From NCBI GenBank assembly GCA_047495785.1, contig JBLDXI010000004.1, positions 1,364,001-1,428,000 of the forward strand: a stretch of 64,000 nt of DNA, given 5' to 3'. This DNA is from Lepidodermella squamata. Its lineage: Eukaryota; Gastrotricha. The position numbers were made by a program, and so were the translations under genes. Within the stretch, counting starts at the first letter, position 1; each line of letters begins with the position of its first letter. Under the pieces are notes generated by a model. The model searched no databases. It was not told where the DNA came from and saw only the letters and a list, made by a program, of their open reading frames with translations. Shown here one piece after another: positions 42,909-56,039 of this stretch.

Positions 42909-45900
42909 TCAATTGATTGGTCAAGTCCCGTAAGCGCAACCTCATGAGCGTAACCTCGCTTGTGCGTAACTTTTCGTGTGCGTAACCTGTGTGCGCGACC
43001 GACGTGCGCAACTATTGGGCGAAACCTGCTGTGTAAATAAATAAGTCAAAATACCAAGGTAATTCTCATTAGTTCAATCGCACAATTGTTGCTCAAAAGC
43101 GCATGTTCACGGAATTTTCACCCAACCGTGTATTTGCTAACCAATCCGCCAAAAATTAAAAAAAAATAGATTTAATTATCCACGATTTGTATGAAAATTG
43201 TATTGCAGATGATAAACGAAGCAACATTTTTCATCAGCATCTTAAACCGTTTGCTAGCGAAAATGTATTACTTAACCTGTTGACAACATGATCCACCTTA
43301 AGATGAATAGCACCTCGGCCGCAGCTGTGAGGACGAAGAACCACTAAGCGGACGCGGCAGGCCTCTGAAGACTCAAAATGAATCAATATCAAGATAGATT
43401 TTGAAATGTGGTTTTTAACTGTAGATGGACAGCGAGAAAATTTTTGAATTACTGCGAGGCCACGCTATTAGGCTCTCTTGACGAAGTCGATGCTCGCGTT
43501 AATATTAATGAAATGATTTTTACGATCCACCTTAATAAAAATAAAAAAGTAATCACGGATGAATAGTATCTGCTGACAGCGGAAAAGCGTCAAGTCCTTT
43601 TGGGGCTCAAATCACAACGGGCTATACTAAAGCAAACAAGCCGCTGTGCGTAAAGCGCGCACTCACACGTAGAGTCACCCTCGCCATCCTCATCGTCGCC
43701 TCTCTACGACACCCCATGGTCTAGCTTACCGCCACTTGAAATAATTGATCTTCCGTGATCACACCTTGATGTTTGCGCACATTAATCGCTCTAATACAAA
43801 AGCGTACCTTTTATTGCAGGCTCATAAAAATGAGGCGCTCATTAACGGTTTTCTTCCTTAAAGAAACAGGCAGAGGTGGAATTAGGGCGGTTTGGGTTGG
43901 TGTACATATATGGGGTGCGGTGTGGGTCATGGTTTGGTGCGGGTTGGAATGGGTTGGGTTGCGGTTAACCCATATGGGTTGCGGGTTATTTAACCCACAT
44001 TATCTATTTTTGATATTAAAAGGGCTGTCATGTTTTTAAACATCGGCAAATACTCTGCTAAACACAGCGAAGCCATTTACGTTTCCCTATCAATTCCAAT
44101 AATTTGAAAGTTACACATAAATCGACCAACAAAGCGCAATTACATTTTGTTTGCTATTGAAATTCATTCATTCGCTTGAACTCATGTTTTTGCTTCGGCG
44201 GATTGTTTTCTGTGATACATTATTCAACGACAAATGCTGTGCCTCAATCGCTCACCGGCATTGAAGCGGTCTAGGCAGCAGCGAATAAGCCAAAACAGTC
44301 GAAAATAGTGAAATATTGAATAGATCTGAGTTTCGCCAACATTTGACGGCGGGTGAATCTCATTTAGTTTTTTTGACGTAGAATCCCATTTTGCTAAATT
44401 TTCTGCTAAGTTCTAATTACACCTGTCATTTATGGCGGCATTTGGTGTTTGACATTCAACCCATGCGATTTTATTCACACCTATTTTGTGTCAAGTCGAG
44501 CATAGCTTACCATCCGCCAAGATTTTTGTTTTGACAATGCCGTTCTGATTTCAACCCAAATTTCATGAAATTTTGAAGGATAACAGATGGAATGATAGAT
44601 AATCATTTGGTAATAAATTCATCCGGAACTGACGCCTTACGGAATCGAAAATATGATTATCCAATTCGATGTTATGTGACGAATGGCCCCTGCCCCGTTG
44701 ACTAGACCTGCGTCTCATGGGATGAGCAAGATATACTAGTATTACTTGCCACTACAATTCAGCGGATAGCCTAGCTTAGGTAGTCCATTTTCCAGGATCA
44801 CCTGAGGAGCTTTATTAGAAATACGGTGTGTTTAATTGTTCGGTTCGGAGTTTTAACCAAGTACCACAAGTACTATTGCTCCAAGGGAATCACCAGTGAG
44901 CCCAAAACGGTACTTATATACTGGAACATATCTCGATCCGCGATAAAAATGCTATCAAAACTTTTATTTATGAATCTATCAGGGATTCAGCTCATTTTTT
45001 ATTATTAATATGGCTAAATTGTTCCAAGATTTTTTGTAAATTTCAAAGGTAATTCTGAGAATTTGAATGTCGTATTTTCTGAACCCCTACCCCCTCTCGT
45101 TCAGTGCCCTGCTTCGTTTAAAAGCCTAGATATATCTGATTTTTAATATGTGTAGCCCTACCTTGAATAATAACCTGGGCGCATAGTACGCGAAGATTAA
45201 ACCCTCTTCGCTGCCCTAGCGCGCATGCTACCAGGTGAAAAAAGCCCCTTAAGCTCCTAGAGGTCCAGTCGACACTCGAGATGCGGATGTTGCGCTGTTA
45301 TCTGACCGCATGAGATGAGAGGCTGGAATAAATCGATTAAAGCTTCATTACTCGCCGCGCCGCAGGTGCTATTGGCGCCTCCTGTTTCTATTTCCGGGTT
45401 GTATAGCTTAGTTTTTGTTGGTTTTCATAAGGCTTCAATTTTGCATAACCTCGGGTTGGTTCAGCTTAAAATAGCTAAACATCTTTAGGTTCTGATAAAT
45501 TATAATCTTTTCTCAGATATCAGACTAAAATCACGCATGAAAAACTATTAGGGCGCCGATATTTATAAACATCTAACTTCAAACTCAAAACATAATATTT
45601 GTAGCTGAAATCGTCGTTGGTTCGGCTAAAAGTCCTATCTCTGTAAAACCGGAGGGTCGAATGGCGCCGGCTAGATTAGAATGAATTCATGAATACCTAG
45701 CCATAAGTAAGATTCCTCTCATAGATTTGGCGAAAACTGAACATCTTCGCTCTTAGATCAATAAACTCTTCTCATTAAGATGAAATCCGAAATGTGCCGA
45801 ACTTCGTAAACTGGGGATATCAACTATCAGTCTCCATACTGTGGAGATCATCCTCTAAACTTCAAAACTAGTTCGATGTTCGATCCCGTTAGAATTATTT

Positions 45901-47329
45901 TCCTGGCAATGCCGAGAGTGTTTAAGCAATGCTATGTCTCGCACACGTTTAAAAAGCTAGCTAAACAGGGGGGTGGCGGAGAATTAACTTCTTCACAACG
46001 GAGCTCGGTATTAAATTCCAAGGGGATATTTAACATTTTTCTACGATAGTTTTTAGTTGAAAATTCTTATAAGCATTCTTTAGCTCAATCAAAAATTGAA
46101 ATTTGGCCATACCGCAGGCAAATTTAGGATACAAATTAACAAATTAAAAGCACAAATCCTGAGCAATCATGATGTACTGTTGTAGTAATCAGCGGGCATT
46201 GCTCGGCTGTTTTGTCAATTGCTGAATTCGCACATGGAGCGACAGTAGCTTGATAGTAGCAATAAATTAAAATTAGCGATAAAGCATTTTGAAACTACTG
46301 CTAATTATGAAGGATCGAGTATTGTTCCCTGGCATTGCTCAATAACCTCAGTAGTGTGCACTCTTCGCTGGCTCATTCAATCGATGACAATATACTCATT
46401 TGATTCCATACTATCGATTCAAGCTCATGTAACGCAATATATTATTGGGCTCCGATCATTTGGCAATGTTTTCTGCCAGAAATATACAAGTACGGTGATG
46501 TGGGTTAAATAACCCGCAACCCATATGGGTTAACCGCAACCCAACCCATTCCAACCCGCACCAAACCATGACCCACACCGCACCCCATATATGTACACCA
46601 ACCCAAACCGCCCCAATTCCACCTCTGGAAACAGGTGAAAATAATACGAAATTAGGGATGGAATTACCGTGGTGTGGGGTAACTTGTTTCGCTTTAAATT
46701 TTTTACCAAAAAATCCCCGTTCAATTCTCGATCGACTAGTCAACACCCGGTTGACGACCGATAAAATCAATTGAAGTGATCTTGACCAAGTGGGGTAACT
46801 TGGCCGCATGGCTATTTTACTTGTGTCGATCTGGCACAAACTAGAACAATGATTCATCACGCCCTCTTCATGTCTAGGCCACATTTTACTGCGAATACGC
46901 ACGTTGAAAATCGGCCAAGTTACCTCACAAAATTCAGGTAATTACCGCTCGCGATTGCGACATCAGTTTTCTGAATTCAAGGTGTGTTTGAAAGATATCA
47001 CCGAGAGGAATTTTTTTGTGAAATCGGCGTCTCATTTCGTCAGCGGCGTTTCAAAATTAATTTTAAAGTTGTAACATACACGTTTTTGACTAATGAAACA
47101 ATTACCGAAAATGTGTGTAATGTAGGGGTTTATAACCCGAGCATATAGGGTATATATTTTCCTCCCTGTTTTGCAGTCGAAATAAATTTCTATCGGCTTC
47201 TAACAATTTTCCAGCTTAAATACAAAAGGTTGCGCACACAGGTTGCGCTCAGCAAAAGTTACGCAAATAAGGTTACGCACGCGCGGTTACGCTCTTGAGG
47301 TTGCGCTCACGGGAATTGACCAATCAATT
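42909..47329. mobile_element. 4.4-kb foldback element with arms of tandem ~15-bp words (C)
   Basis: The outer arms (about 42909-43030 and 47225-47329) are complementary and begin ATTGATTGGTCAA. Each arm is a row of units built on GAGCGTAACC or GTGCGTAAC with variable spacers (GCGCAACCTCAT, GAGCGTAACCTCGCTT, GTGCGTAACTTTTC, GTGCGTAACCTGT). A second inverted repeat pair is nested inside (43871-44000 with 46498-46627). No clear protein-coding gene was found in the interior. It lies in the gap between the pseudogene and the discoidin/LamG gene. Confidence 0.78.
43871..46627. repeat. Nested inverted repeat, 130-bp GGGTTG-rich arms
   Basis: 43871-44000 is the reverse complement of 46498-46627 with very few differences. 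The arm is asymmetric in G and C and made of GGGTTG/CGGGTTGG/GCGGTTAACCC pieces, ending GGGTTATTTAACCCACA. It is probably a separate element inserted in, or forming the core of, the 42909-47329 element. Confidence 0.85.
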
Positions 47330-47591
47330 CATCCAATCAATCCAATTCATCCAAATGTAGCGACATGCATCAAATGTTTCAAGTTTCGAACAAAATTGTT
47401 AACCACTTTCTGTTAAAATGTTATCACGTATGCGTAATATTGTTTTTTCATCACAATTTGTCAATAACTTAGTCAAATTAAGAATTTTATTGCATTCTAA
47501 TAGCATAAAAGATCAATTCAGTCTCAAGAAAGACGAGAAAACGAAAACAAAACTAGAAATGAATACTATCAACGTGTGTCAAGGACCTTAT

Positions 47592-50500
47592 TCATAATCG
47601 AAACGGAGGCGTGCAATACATCGTCAGCGCTTGGGCGACCACCAAATTCGGGAAGCGATAGCCCCGATAGATATCGCAAATAGGACTAAGCGCTGCACCG
47701 GCCGAGTCATCGCCGACTCGGGAGAGGACTTCGTAACTCACCGCACTGATTAAATCAACAGTAATATACGAAACCGTAGGACTTATTTTCGATACGTAAA
47801 TCGACTGGCCAATGTCGATTAGAAACCAAAAATCAGTGCTGTACCCCCCGGCGCTGCCTGATGGGTAAAATGAGCCATCAGTCATGTTGGCGTTGAGTGA
47901 AGCCGGAAAGGTCGATGTGACTTTCTTGAACAGAGCGTAATTCGTCCCAGTTTCAGAGCTAGCTTCAACTTTACAAATCAAAATGATGGCCTCGCGAGAA
48001 ATAGATATCACGTTGACGTAACGGCCCGATACGGGTGGGAAACACGGCACGGGCACTCTAGCATCATAAGGAACGTCAGGGTCGCCAGCATTGCAGTTCG
48101 TCAATGCTGCATCAGCGTACCAGGTCGGGACGCTGTTGGAAACAGCGACTCTCATGTCTGTAATGGCGTATTCAACATCGGCGTAGGTGCAGCCCTTGAA
48201 GCTAAACCGTCCTATCGGCTGTAGTGTGTAATCGTCAACGTACAGTCGGACGGCGAATGCAACTAGAGCTGGTTTAAGGTAGTTGACGAAAGGCTCAGAA
48301 TTCGGGCCACTGGAAGGTCCATCGAAAATTCTAATTCTCGATCCATTGTTTCCGGTATAAGCTACCCATTTGCTACTGTCGCCCTTTAGCCGAAATGCCA
48401 AGTGATACTTTTCAATCCAGGCCGCCAGAGTAGCGCTGGATTGAACCGCGACAATGTTGATGATTTTCAGCTCGTTGAATGTTATCTGAAAATACGGCTG
48501 ACGCTCTGTGGCCAGCGGGATCCAGTCTGAGTTGCCGATGTCATTCCTGCTCAAATCGCTAGGAGTTGTTGCACTCGAAGCAGTTTCTACGGATTCGCTA
48601 TCGTAAAGCTCAATGTTGCAAAATTGATCTAAAGAGTTTCGAAACATTATCATGGCATCATTATAAGTAATTTTATAATCTTACGTGCGCAGCCTCGAAC
48701 TCGCCATTTCAAGCAGATTTGGCCGCTCCACGATTCAGGATGGAATCTGAGATGACGGGCTATGATGTGAGGCCTTAGGAAGCTCCACTGAGTCGATGTT
48801 GAATCGTTGTTTGCAACGAAAATCTATAAAACATTTATTTCATTTTTCGAGCAAGAAATATGTCGGGCTACTTTTGTTGACGATAGGCCGATGGCTCGAT
48901 TGTAAAATGTTTTGAAGGTTACGTTATTAGTGCTGTAGGACAATCGATAGGTTCGGACGAAGCAGTTGTTCACCGAATCGCCAGATGTCGCAATCGATGT
49001 AACGATTTTCTGCTCGCCAAAGTCCAAAGTAAGAAATTCCGTGTTAGACAAGGTCGCTGGAGTCCAAGCACAAGCCATAGAGCCCCGAATATCATCCGAT
49101 CCAGGGCAAACGCCGTAGGGCGGGGAAGCAGAGGAGTAGTTTGAACTGTAAGTCCAGGCCGATGTCGATGACAGGTCGGACTCGCAAACGTGACCCTCCA
49201 CTGGAAGTGCAATAGTTTTGATATCCTCACTACAACTATTATACTTTCTATCGCTTACATGTATTCGGCGTGGGAATTTGGTTAGCAAGCTCCATGGCTA
49301 GGAGTGAATCTGCTGGGCTTTGGTAGATTGCTAGCCAAGTCATCAATCCTGTAAAGTACGCGCTGCTCGAGACATCCTAAATATGATGAATTATGTTTTG
49401 ATGCTGAAATGCCCCTTACAAAAAATTTGATTTTATATATGCTCAAAAATACTAGAAGCGGCTCTCTATCTTATGATACTGCTTTTTATTCTAGCAAAAA
49501 AGAGCCCGAAAAATCTTAGAATCAAATACAAATTGAATATATCCCAATTAATTGTTCATTTAATCCCAATTAATTGAATATAACTTTTGAAAATTTACAT
49601 CGTACACAATCACTGTCAGAAGATATTATTAGCTCCCTATCAGTTAGTATTGTCTGTGGCCTTTCGCCAGCCCTCATTCCCAGGTTGAACATGCCAGGTT
49701 GAACTCAGGTTTCCCTATAACTTGAGCCTATTTCTAGCTTGAATTTTCGGAAAATAATATGATGTTAAAAATGTAGACCTACCCTTCCTATGACGAGGCT
49801 ATTCGTGTCACCAGGAATGCAGTCGCTGAAGCTTTGCGTTGTCCCGGCCACGCCATCACGGTAGCCAGTGATTCGATGACCGCCTGCTGTGAAATCGACG
49901 TTCAAAATCAGATGCTGCCAGCGATTAACAGCCGCGTTGCCTGTATCGTTCGCAGTCTGCACTCCACCGCAATTCACCGTGTAGGATATCGACATGTCCG
50001 TCGAGTTGTAGAGCAGCTGGAGAACGGTCGATGTACCCATGGCCAGCTGGAATATTGGCTGGCTGCCAGCTGTGAAATTTTGAAACAGCATTGCGTGGAT
50101 TGCTACGGTATAGGATGGCAGAGGGGCAGATCGGTTGAAGCCGACCTTGTAGCTACTGAGGTATGAAGCCACGTTCAGTGAATTAGCGGCGGTCGGTGAA
50201 AATCGAAACACCTCCGTGTCACCCGTCGACCAAGGGAACGCAGCTCCACGAAGGGACGACCCAGCCGCAGTCAGCACATCACTTGTACCATCCAATGTTG
50301 ACAGGCCGTTGTTGTAGTCGAAGGGTGTTAACAGGACGGCTTTCATTGTGCTGGTTAGCGGGCATCGCCTCGAGGAATGGGCGAATCTTCGCGTGAACAC
50401 AACTGCGTTATACACTTGCACACACGCATAGCTCGTCGGCTGGCTGTTGGCGCCTCCGATTCTGAAAAACGTCGCATCAGTTTGTATTCCAACACCAGCA

Positions 50501-53500
50501 CAGCGATTTGACCACGAAGCAACGAATTCGCCCTCTTGGATCAGATAGGCGGTAGCCGTCCCTAATCTGTATTGAAATCCAACATAGTTCCACTGATTCA
50601 GCAACAGTTTTATCGGCGAAGTTAGCGTGAATGGCGATGTTGCACCTTTGCAAAGAGCGACAAGTTGAAGGTAGCCGGTCGAGGATGCCCTCAATCCCAC
50701 TGCAAAGGCTGTAGAATTCAACGCATCCGTCCAGCCCATCAACAATCCGCCAAAACTAGCCGGTTTGAAATGAAACAGGAGAGTGACTGACCGTAGATAG
50801 ACGGTGAAGCGGCTATTATCAGAGTTTACCCAGAGATAATCCATTTGAGAATTGAGCTTCAGCGCGCTAAATTAATAGAAAAAAAACAACTGCTATTTTG
50901 TCGACGCAAGTTTAGAATTACGTGTTACTGTAGCTGAGCACATTGTCGCACGTCGGGTTTCCAACCGCTCTGAAAGCACTGCTCGGTGTGATAAGATCAG
51001 CTAGGTTGCAGGCTAACGGATACAGCACAGCAGGCGTCGGGGCTGCAAATTTTGATTAAATTTGAGCCAAAGTGCCTTTGAGTAAGAACTCACGAGTCCA
51101 AGGAGCTTGGGCACTTTGATCAATCTCAGCGTTGTCCAAAGCCCGTTTGTATATCTGGATGTGCGATAGCCTCCCGGTCCATGCACCTCCCACCACGAGG
51201 TAAGCATTTACTTTGACTGCAGTCGATGTAAAGCAGCTGACCGCATAGATCCCACGCATGATGCGATCGATGAAAGCACGAGCAATACCCGCGCGGCAGT
51301 CGAATGTCACAGCGGTGTGAACCCAGCGATTTTTATCGATGATAACATAACCCTGGGTTTTAGGGAAACTCACCGAGTCGTTGCATGCCCGAGATTGATC
51401 CACTAGAAATGTCCCGGTATCGTTAATCCAAATTCGCATACACATACTAGGGAAAAGATAAATATCTTGTCAATAGACAAGCGTGGGATACTGTGAATTC
51501 ATCACCAACTCATTGAATTTAGTACCGAAAATCATTGAATTTTGTACCAAGTTTTTCCAATCAGTTTAATCGAAGTCACAAATTTAAAGACTCAGAGTCT
51601 AACCCGAACCCGAACCCTAACCCTAACTCTAACCTTAACAAGCTAAATAACGGAATAAACTCTTTAGGTATTGAATTAAATGAAATTTTGTGCCGCATAA
51701 AGATTTTCTCCAAAAGAGCCCATACTGTGGCTTACTTTCCTTGAGTTGAGCTGACCAAATTGAGAATGCCGCTCGTGTGCCAAACCCATGCTGAAAATGT
51801 CCAGCCATTGTTTTTGTCAGCAGCCAAATTATCCATCGGTAGAAACATTTTGCCGGAGCCTGACCACGCAAGGGCTGACAGAGCTCGCCCAGTAACGCCC
51901 AAGCCGAATGTCAGCCCGGTTGAGTAGACGCCGTTGTTGCCATTGCCGCTCAGATCGTCAGCTCGGCGCAAGATATCAAGAGGCCAGTAGCCATCTGGGA
52001 CGAGTGTGAAGGCCGGGTCGAGTTGCGGGGTAGTAATTTCTACAGATGTGATAGTTTTCGTCTCACCCAAATCAATTGTAACGTAAGACCGCTGGAAAGG
52101 ATCGCCACCACCTGATCGCAGCTTCGTGCAGTTTGTGAAACTTCTCTCCCGGATTACACGGTCGCCAGTCAAAACTGAGGCACCAGGCAGCCCAAGCAAG
52201 GCATCAGTCGCTAGATCATACGCTTTGGCTATAGGAGCTTTGAAGGCAATATTCGGTGTATACCTTGGGATAGTTCTACAGCCTAGCAGCTCGATTTTGT
52301 AACAAGGCTTCGTGCCAGAGAATGAAATCTGCTCAATCCTGAAGTATTGAGCAACAATCGGCCTCGGGAAGACAACCGTTGCGATGTTCAACGCGTCGAC
52401 ATTACCCGTTAAAGCAACTTGGCCATTATTGTCGTGCAGCTCAGCCCAGTTATCACTCGACCCAGCCTTGTAGCTCAAGGTGAACACTTGGACCCAAGAA
52501 TTAAGCATGGCACAGCCCTGAATTTGAACAGCAGTGACCACGGTCTGTTTCCTCAGATCGATTGTCAATGGCATGCTGTTAGCATACGCAGCCAAGCCCC
52601 AATTCAGCCGTGAGTAATACGGCTTTGCTACTGCAACAATTTCGGTCGAAAGTTGCGAGTCTTCAATTTCATTCGTTTCCATGCCCAGCGGCTCGAAGCA
52701 CTGAGCTGGAGAGCCCTTGACTGCCACTTTCGCTTTGCTTACAACACCCGTTCTATTCTCGAATGTGTTTGTAAATCTGACATGCTTTGTAAGAACTGGT
52801 CGGAAAGGCGTGAAAATCGTAGTTTTGCCGCTGATAGGATTCCAGAATCTGTTCTCACCGTGGCCATTATCAATCGATTGAAAGGCCAAACCATCAAAAC
52901 TCCACTCTAATTTCACCTTTAGTAAACAGTCGAACCTGCAGTAAAACTGGAATTCCGTCATCCAAACGAAGCGCTGGAGATCGATTTTAAACCAAGTACC
53001 AACGGGAGGATTGTTGGCGAACCCGAAATAATGCGGATGATTTTCGTAGAGATGGCCAAGCGGCGGCTTCTCGTCGCTAAAAGCAGAGCTCGAAGAGTAA
53101 CCCAAATCGGTTACGTAAGAATTATCAATGTCAACAATTTCACCGCCTGAAACTTGCAGCAACAAGCTAGGAGCTGTCCACGCTGACTTTAGTATTGCAT
53201 CCCATGTTGCTGTTAAAGCGCAAGATCTCGTCGATGAGCACTGGCGCGATTTCTTCATCAGACCCTGCGATGCCACTGAGAATGATGTTGCGTCTTCATT
53301 TGCTACGACCTGGGCAATTGCCGAGCCAGGCAAATCAAAGCTCCATAGGTCGCAGGTTTGGTTAGTCGCCGTGAATTGACCAGACCTGCAGAGATCGTTC
53401 GAATTACACGAAGCCATACAGGTTACGGCTGATTGAACAGAGCTTAGATTTCCAACAAGGTGGATCGAGAGGTTGTAGCCGGCCTTAACTGGGCCGAAGG

Positions 53501-53579
53501 CCATTCCGGGGTAGATGTTGTAGTGATAACCACCAGCAGCAACGCTGTGGCATAGCGCTGCCGTTAGAAGGAAAATCAT
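47592..53579 (-). CDS. Large secreted PAN-like/discoidin/LamG protein (8 exons, 1,674 aa)
   Basis: Exons: 53579-51736, 51446-51094, 51042-50922, 50866-49783, 49376-49259, 49200-48872, 48823-48685, 48628-47592. All phases agree. Signal peptide MIFLLTAALCHSVAAGG, then a PAN/apple-like segment (VTCMASCNSNDLCRSGQF). Discoidin (F5/8C-like) units include GTWFKIDLQRFVWMTEFQFY, SMPLTIDLRKQTVVTAVQIQ and SYVTIDLGETKTITSVEI. A LamG/jelly-roll unit starts DGYWPLDILRRADDLSGNG and includes NGWTFSAWVWH and NRWVHTAVTFDC. A second LamG unit covers exons 4-5 (LLNQWNYVGFQYRLG, RWQHLILNVDF). C-terminal discoidin-like units follow (FLTLDFGEQKIVTSIATSG, DFWFLIDIGQSIYVSKI). Carbohydrate or matrix binding is inferred from these folds. 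Intron 1 is formed largely by a CCCTAA-type repeat. Confidence 0.88.
51480..51715. repeat. Dispersed repeat with CCCTAA tract, copy 3
   Basis: A degenerate ACCCGAACCCTAACCCTAAC tract (51601-51641) lies between two similar AT-rich flanks: TTGAATTTTGTACCAAG at about 51536, and AAATGAAATTTTGTGCCGC at about 51678. It fills most of intron 1 of the 53579 gene. Same family as 13970-14165. Confidence 0.8.
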
Positions 53580-54999
53580 AGATTTTATATTATTTTGATA
53601 ATGTAATCAGAGAGCAAACCCGACTCAACATTGATTTTTTCACAATTTTTGTGCGTGATGTTATTTTTCTGAACTCAGTTGAAGGCATTGTAGGTATTAA
53701 TTGGATACAGCTTTCACACTGCTTCGCATCAACACATTCTTGTAGACATCTGAAATTCTACGGCGTAGAAATAAATAATTTAGTGGCCAAAAAGCTTGCA
53801 CACGTTTTCTCGCTGCTAAGGTAAAGTTTTTATGAAAAAATCAAGCGTTCACCGATTGATTTAATTCCGTTTTCTCAGCTTGACGATGACCGAAATTTGT
53901 CAAAGGTAACAACGAAAATGCATTCGGATATCAATCCAAGTTTAAGTCTTCAGAGTTCTTTCAGTTTGGCTGCGATTCCCAACTACAAATTGTGTAATTT
54001 CAACTGATCGCGGCATTTTCGTCACTACTTTTTTCGCCCCTTCCCATTTAAACGATAATTTCTTGAAAGTTTACCGAAGACTGTCTACTGTTGAAAATCG
54101 CTTAACATTATTCCCCATGGTTACCAAAAATAATAACAATAATAATAATAATGGTTTTATTTAGTCCTCCTCTCGATTAAGCATCTATACCGTAAAAACG
54201 GTTTTGAGGAGGGCGAAGGCAGGCGATAGATGGAAATCACCCACCCCCACAGTTGAAGATTCTACTTTTTCCAAAAAATTCATAATCATTCATTGAGTCA
54301 ACAATGTTGCGCCATTCGATTTTATCAAAAGATAGTAATTCAGTCAATTGCAGATCAGGAATAATTTTAATTTCAAATTTATTTTCTTTTATACCAAAAA
54401 TATGGGAGGCAAAACAATATTGAGAGTCGTACTTTAGTACTGATTGAATGGAAAAAGTCTGTTAGAAATTAGCTGGCATAGTCTCCTTGCAGCTGAGATA
54501 AGATAAATATTGATCGATACATGCAATTTATACATGTAATGCCGCCTATTGTAGGGGAGAAAATGGACTAAATAGCGAGTTTGATATGCTTCATTTTATT
54601 CCATTCACCTTAGAAGAGCTCGTAATAAATAATATTGTTTATCATGAACTCAAAAACTGTCTTTTGTCTGCGGTCATGAAACCAAAACACCGTTTTGCTT
54701 TGCGACCTGAATTTTCGCCTTACACCGCAAATGAACTTTGACCATGAGACGGGCTATCGTTAAAAAATCGTAATTTTTGGCGATAACTTTGGATTATCCA
54801 GGCAAGAGGCTACTGTTTATATCCGGAACAAAAGCGTGCGGCGCGTCAACACCTAAAATTAGAAATTAATTGTCTGTCACCGTTTATCGAAAAAAATCGA
54901 CCTAATATCTAGTTCATTTCATTTATTCATTCATTTAATTAATTTCAATTTATCAGTGATATTTCCTTAGTTGAAATTGTGCATTATTATTATTGACGA
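53580..54999. other. Intergenic, 5' flank of the 53579 gene
   Basis: Contains an AAT trinucleotide tract at about 54124-54151. It should hold the promoter of the minus-strand 53579 gene. No exon recognised. Confidence 0.5.
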
Positions 55000-55161
55000 A
55001 TGAATCATACCTGTAATTTGTTTATGATTTGCGTTGTGATCGTTGGGCTAGCAAACAGCAGCAAGCCGTTGAATTGGGCGCGATGCTTCTCTTAGCTAAG
55101 CAACAGATACACGTCTTGCGCACCGGCTTCTGATGCCTGTAATCCACTCACTGAATATTCG
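55000..55161 (+). pseudogene. Isolated exon 1 of a cysteine-module gene
   Basis: From the ATG at 55000: MNHTCNLFMICVVIVGLANS (signal peptide), LNWARCFS, a TAG stop at 55093, LSNRYTSCAPASDACNPLTE and a donor-like GGTACG at 55161. The 162-nt length and the sequence match exon 1 of the 9093 gene. The stop lies two codons after the phenylalanine of RCF, a different site from the other pseudogenes. No downstream exons were found. Confidence 0.8.
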
Positions 55162-56039
55162 GTACGTCAAATTTTTGAAAAATAATTGTTCATCCATTTA
55201 TACTATGATCTCTGTTTTATTTGTATCACTTCGACAGTTGGGTCTAATTGATCTAATTACGATCTAAACGATAATCAGAACCTGCTAGAGTCCCCATTTT
55301 TTAGGATTCGTTTGGTAACGTCGATATTTTCATATCCGTGCAAAAATCGTAATCCGTTACGATAATCCCGTAAAAAATCCTGATCCATTACTCAATCCAT
55401 ACTTTGGGTATTCACTGCTCAATTACTTACATCTTGTAACAAGTGATATCGTATAGCACCAAGTATATAATCAATGCAAATGATGTTTCAATGCAAATTA
55501 TTCACAAACTAGTAGTCAAGTCAGAGTTAATCGTCATCATATCTCATAAGCGGAGGTGGAGCAGTGCATCATCCAAGCTTTGGCTGCCATTTAGAAGCAA
55601 CTCCAAAGTTAACGCCTTTGAACCGCTTTAAAAACGACGAAAAACAAAACTCTAAACCGGACTTTTTAACCTTTCCACGTCTAAAAATCGCTCCGATTTA
55701 CGAGAAATCCGGTTTACAGAGTCCGGTTTAGACGACAAATTAAATGTAAGTTCATACTTTCGGCAAGAGCCACTGAAATCCGTCTGGTTTAGAGAAATTC
55801 CGGTTGAGACGACTCTGGTTTACACAACTTTACTGTATACCGTATATGACTCGATGATGTCGCAAAACACTTTTATTTTTATAAAACACGAGCCTGCTGT
55901 GAGACAATGTTTTTTACTTACAAGGCGATGGGTTTTTTTTAAATAACAGGGAATTTGTGAGGGCCAACAAATCGGGATGGTGGATATCCTATGCGTGCAG
56001 AAGTTCAGAAATTCTACCCGAGTGTTAAAGTAGGCGATT
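55162..56039. other. Intergenic
   Basis: No exon or repeat recognised; 3' flank of the ankyrin-bearing gene. GTCCGGTTTA-type short inverted pieces occur at about 55650-55810. Confidence 0.4.

Noticed and set aside
43320-43380. Mariner-like transposase trace (CEDEEPLSGRGRPLK)
   Set aside because: Only about 15 residues resemble the mariner SLEDEPRSGRP region, the frame is closed on both sides, and no catalytic motif follows.
46456-46902. 148-residue minus-strand open frame over the GGGTTG-rich arm
   Set aside because: Half of it is translation of the inverted-repeat arm and the rest has no recognisable motif; the opposite strand is also open.
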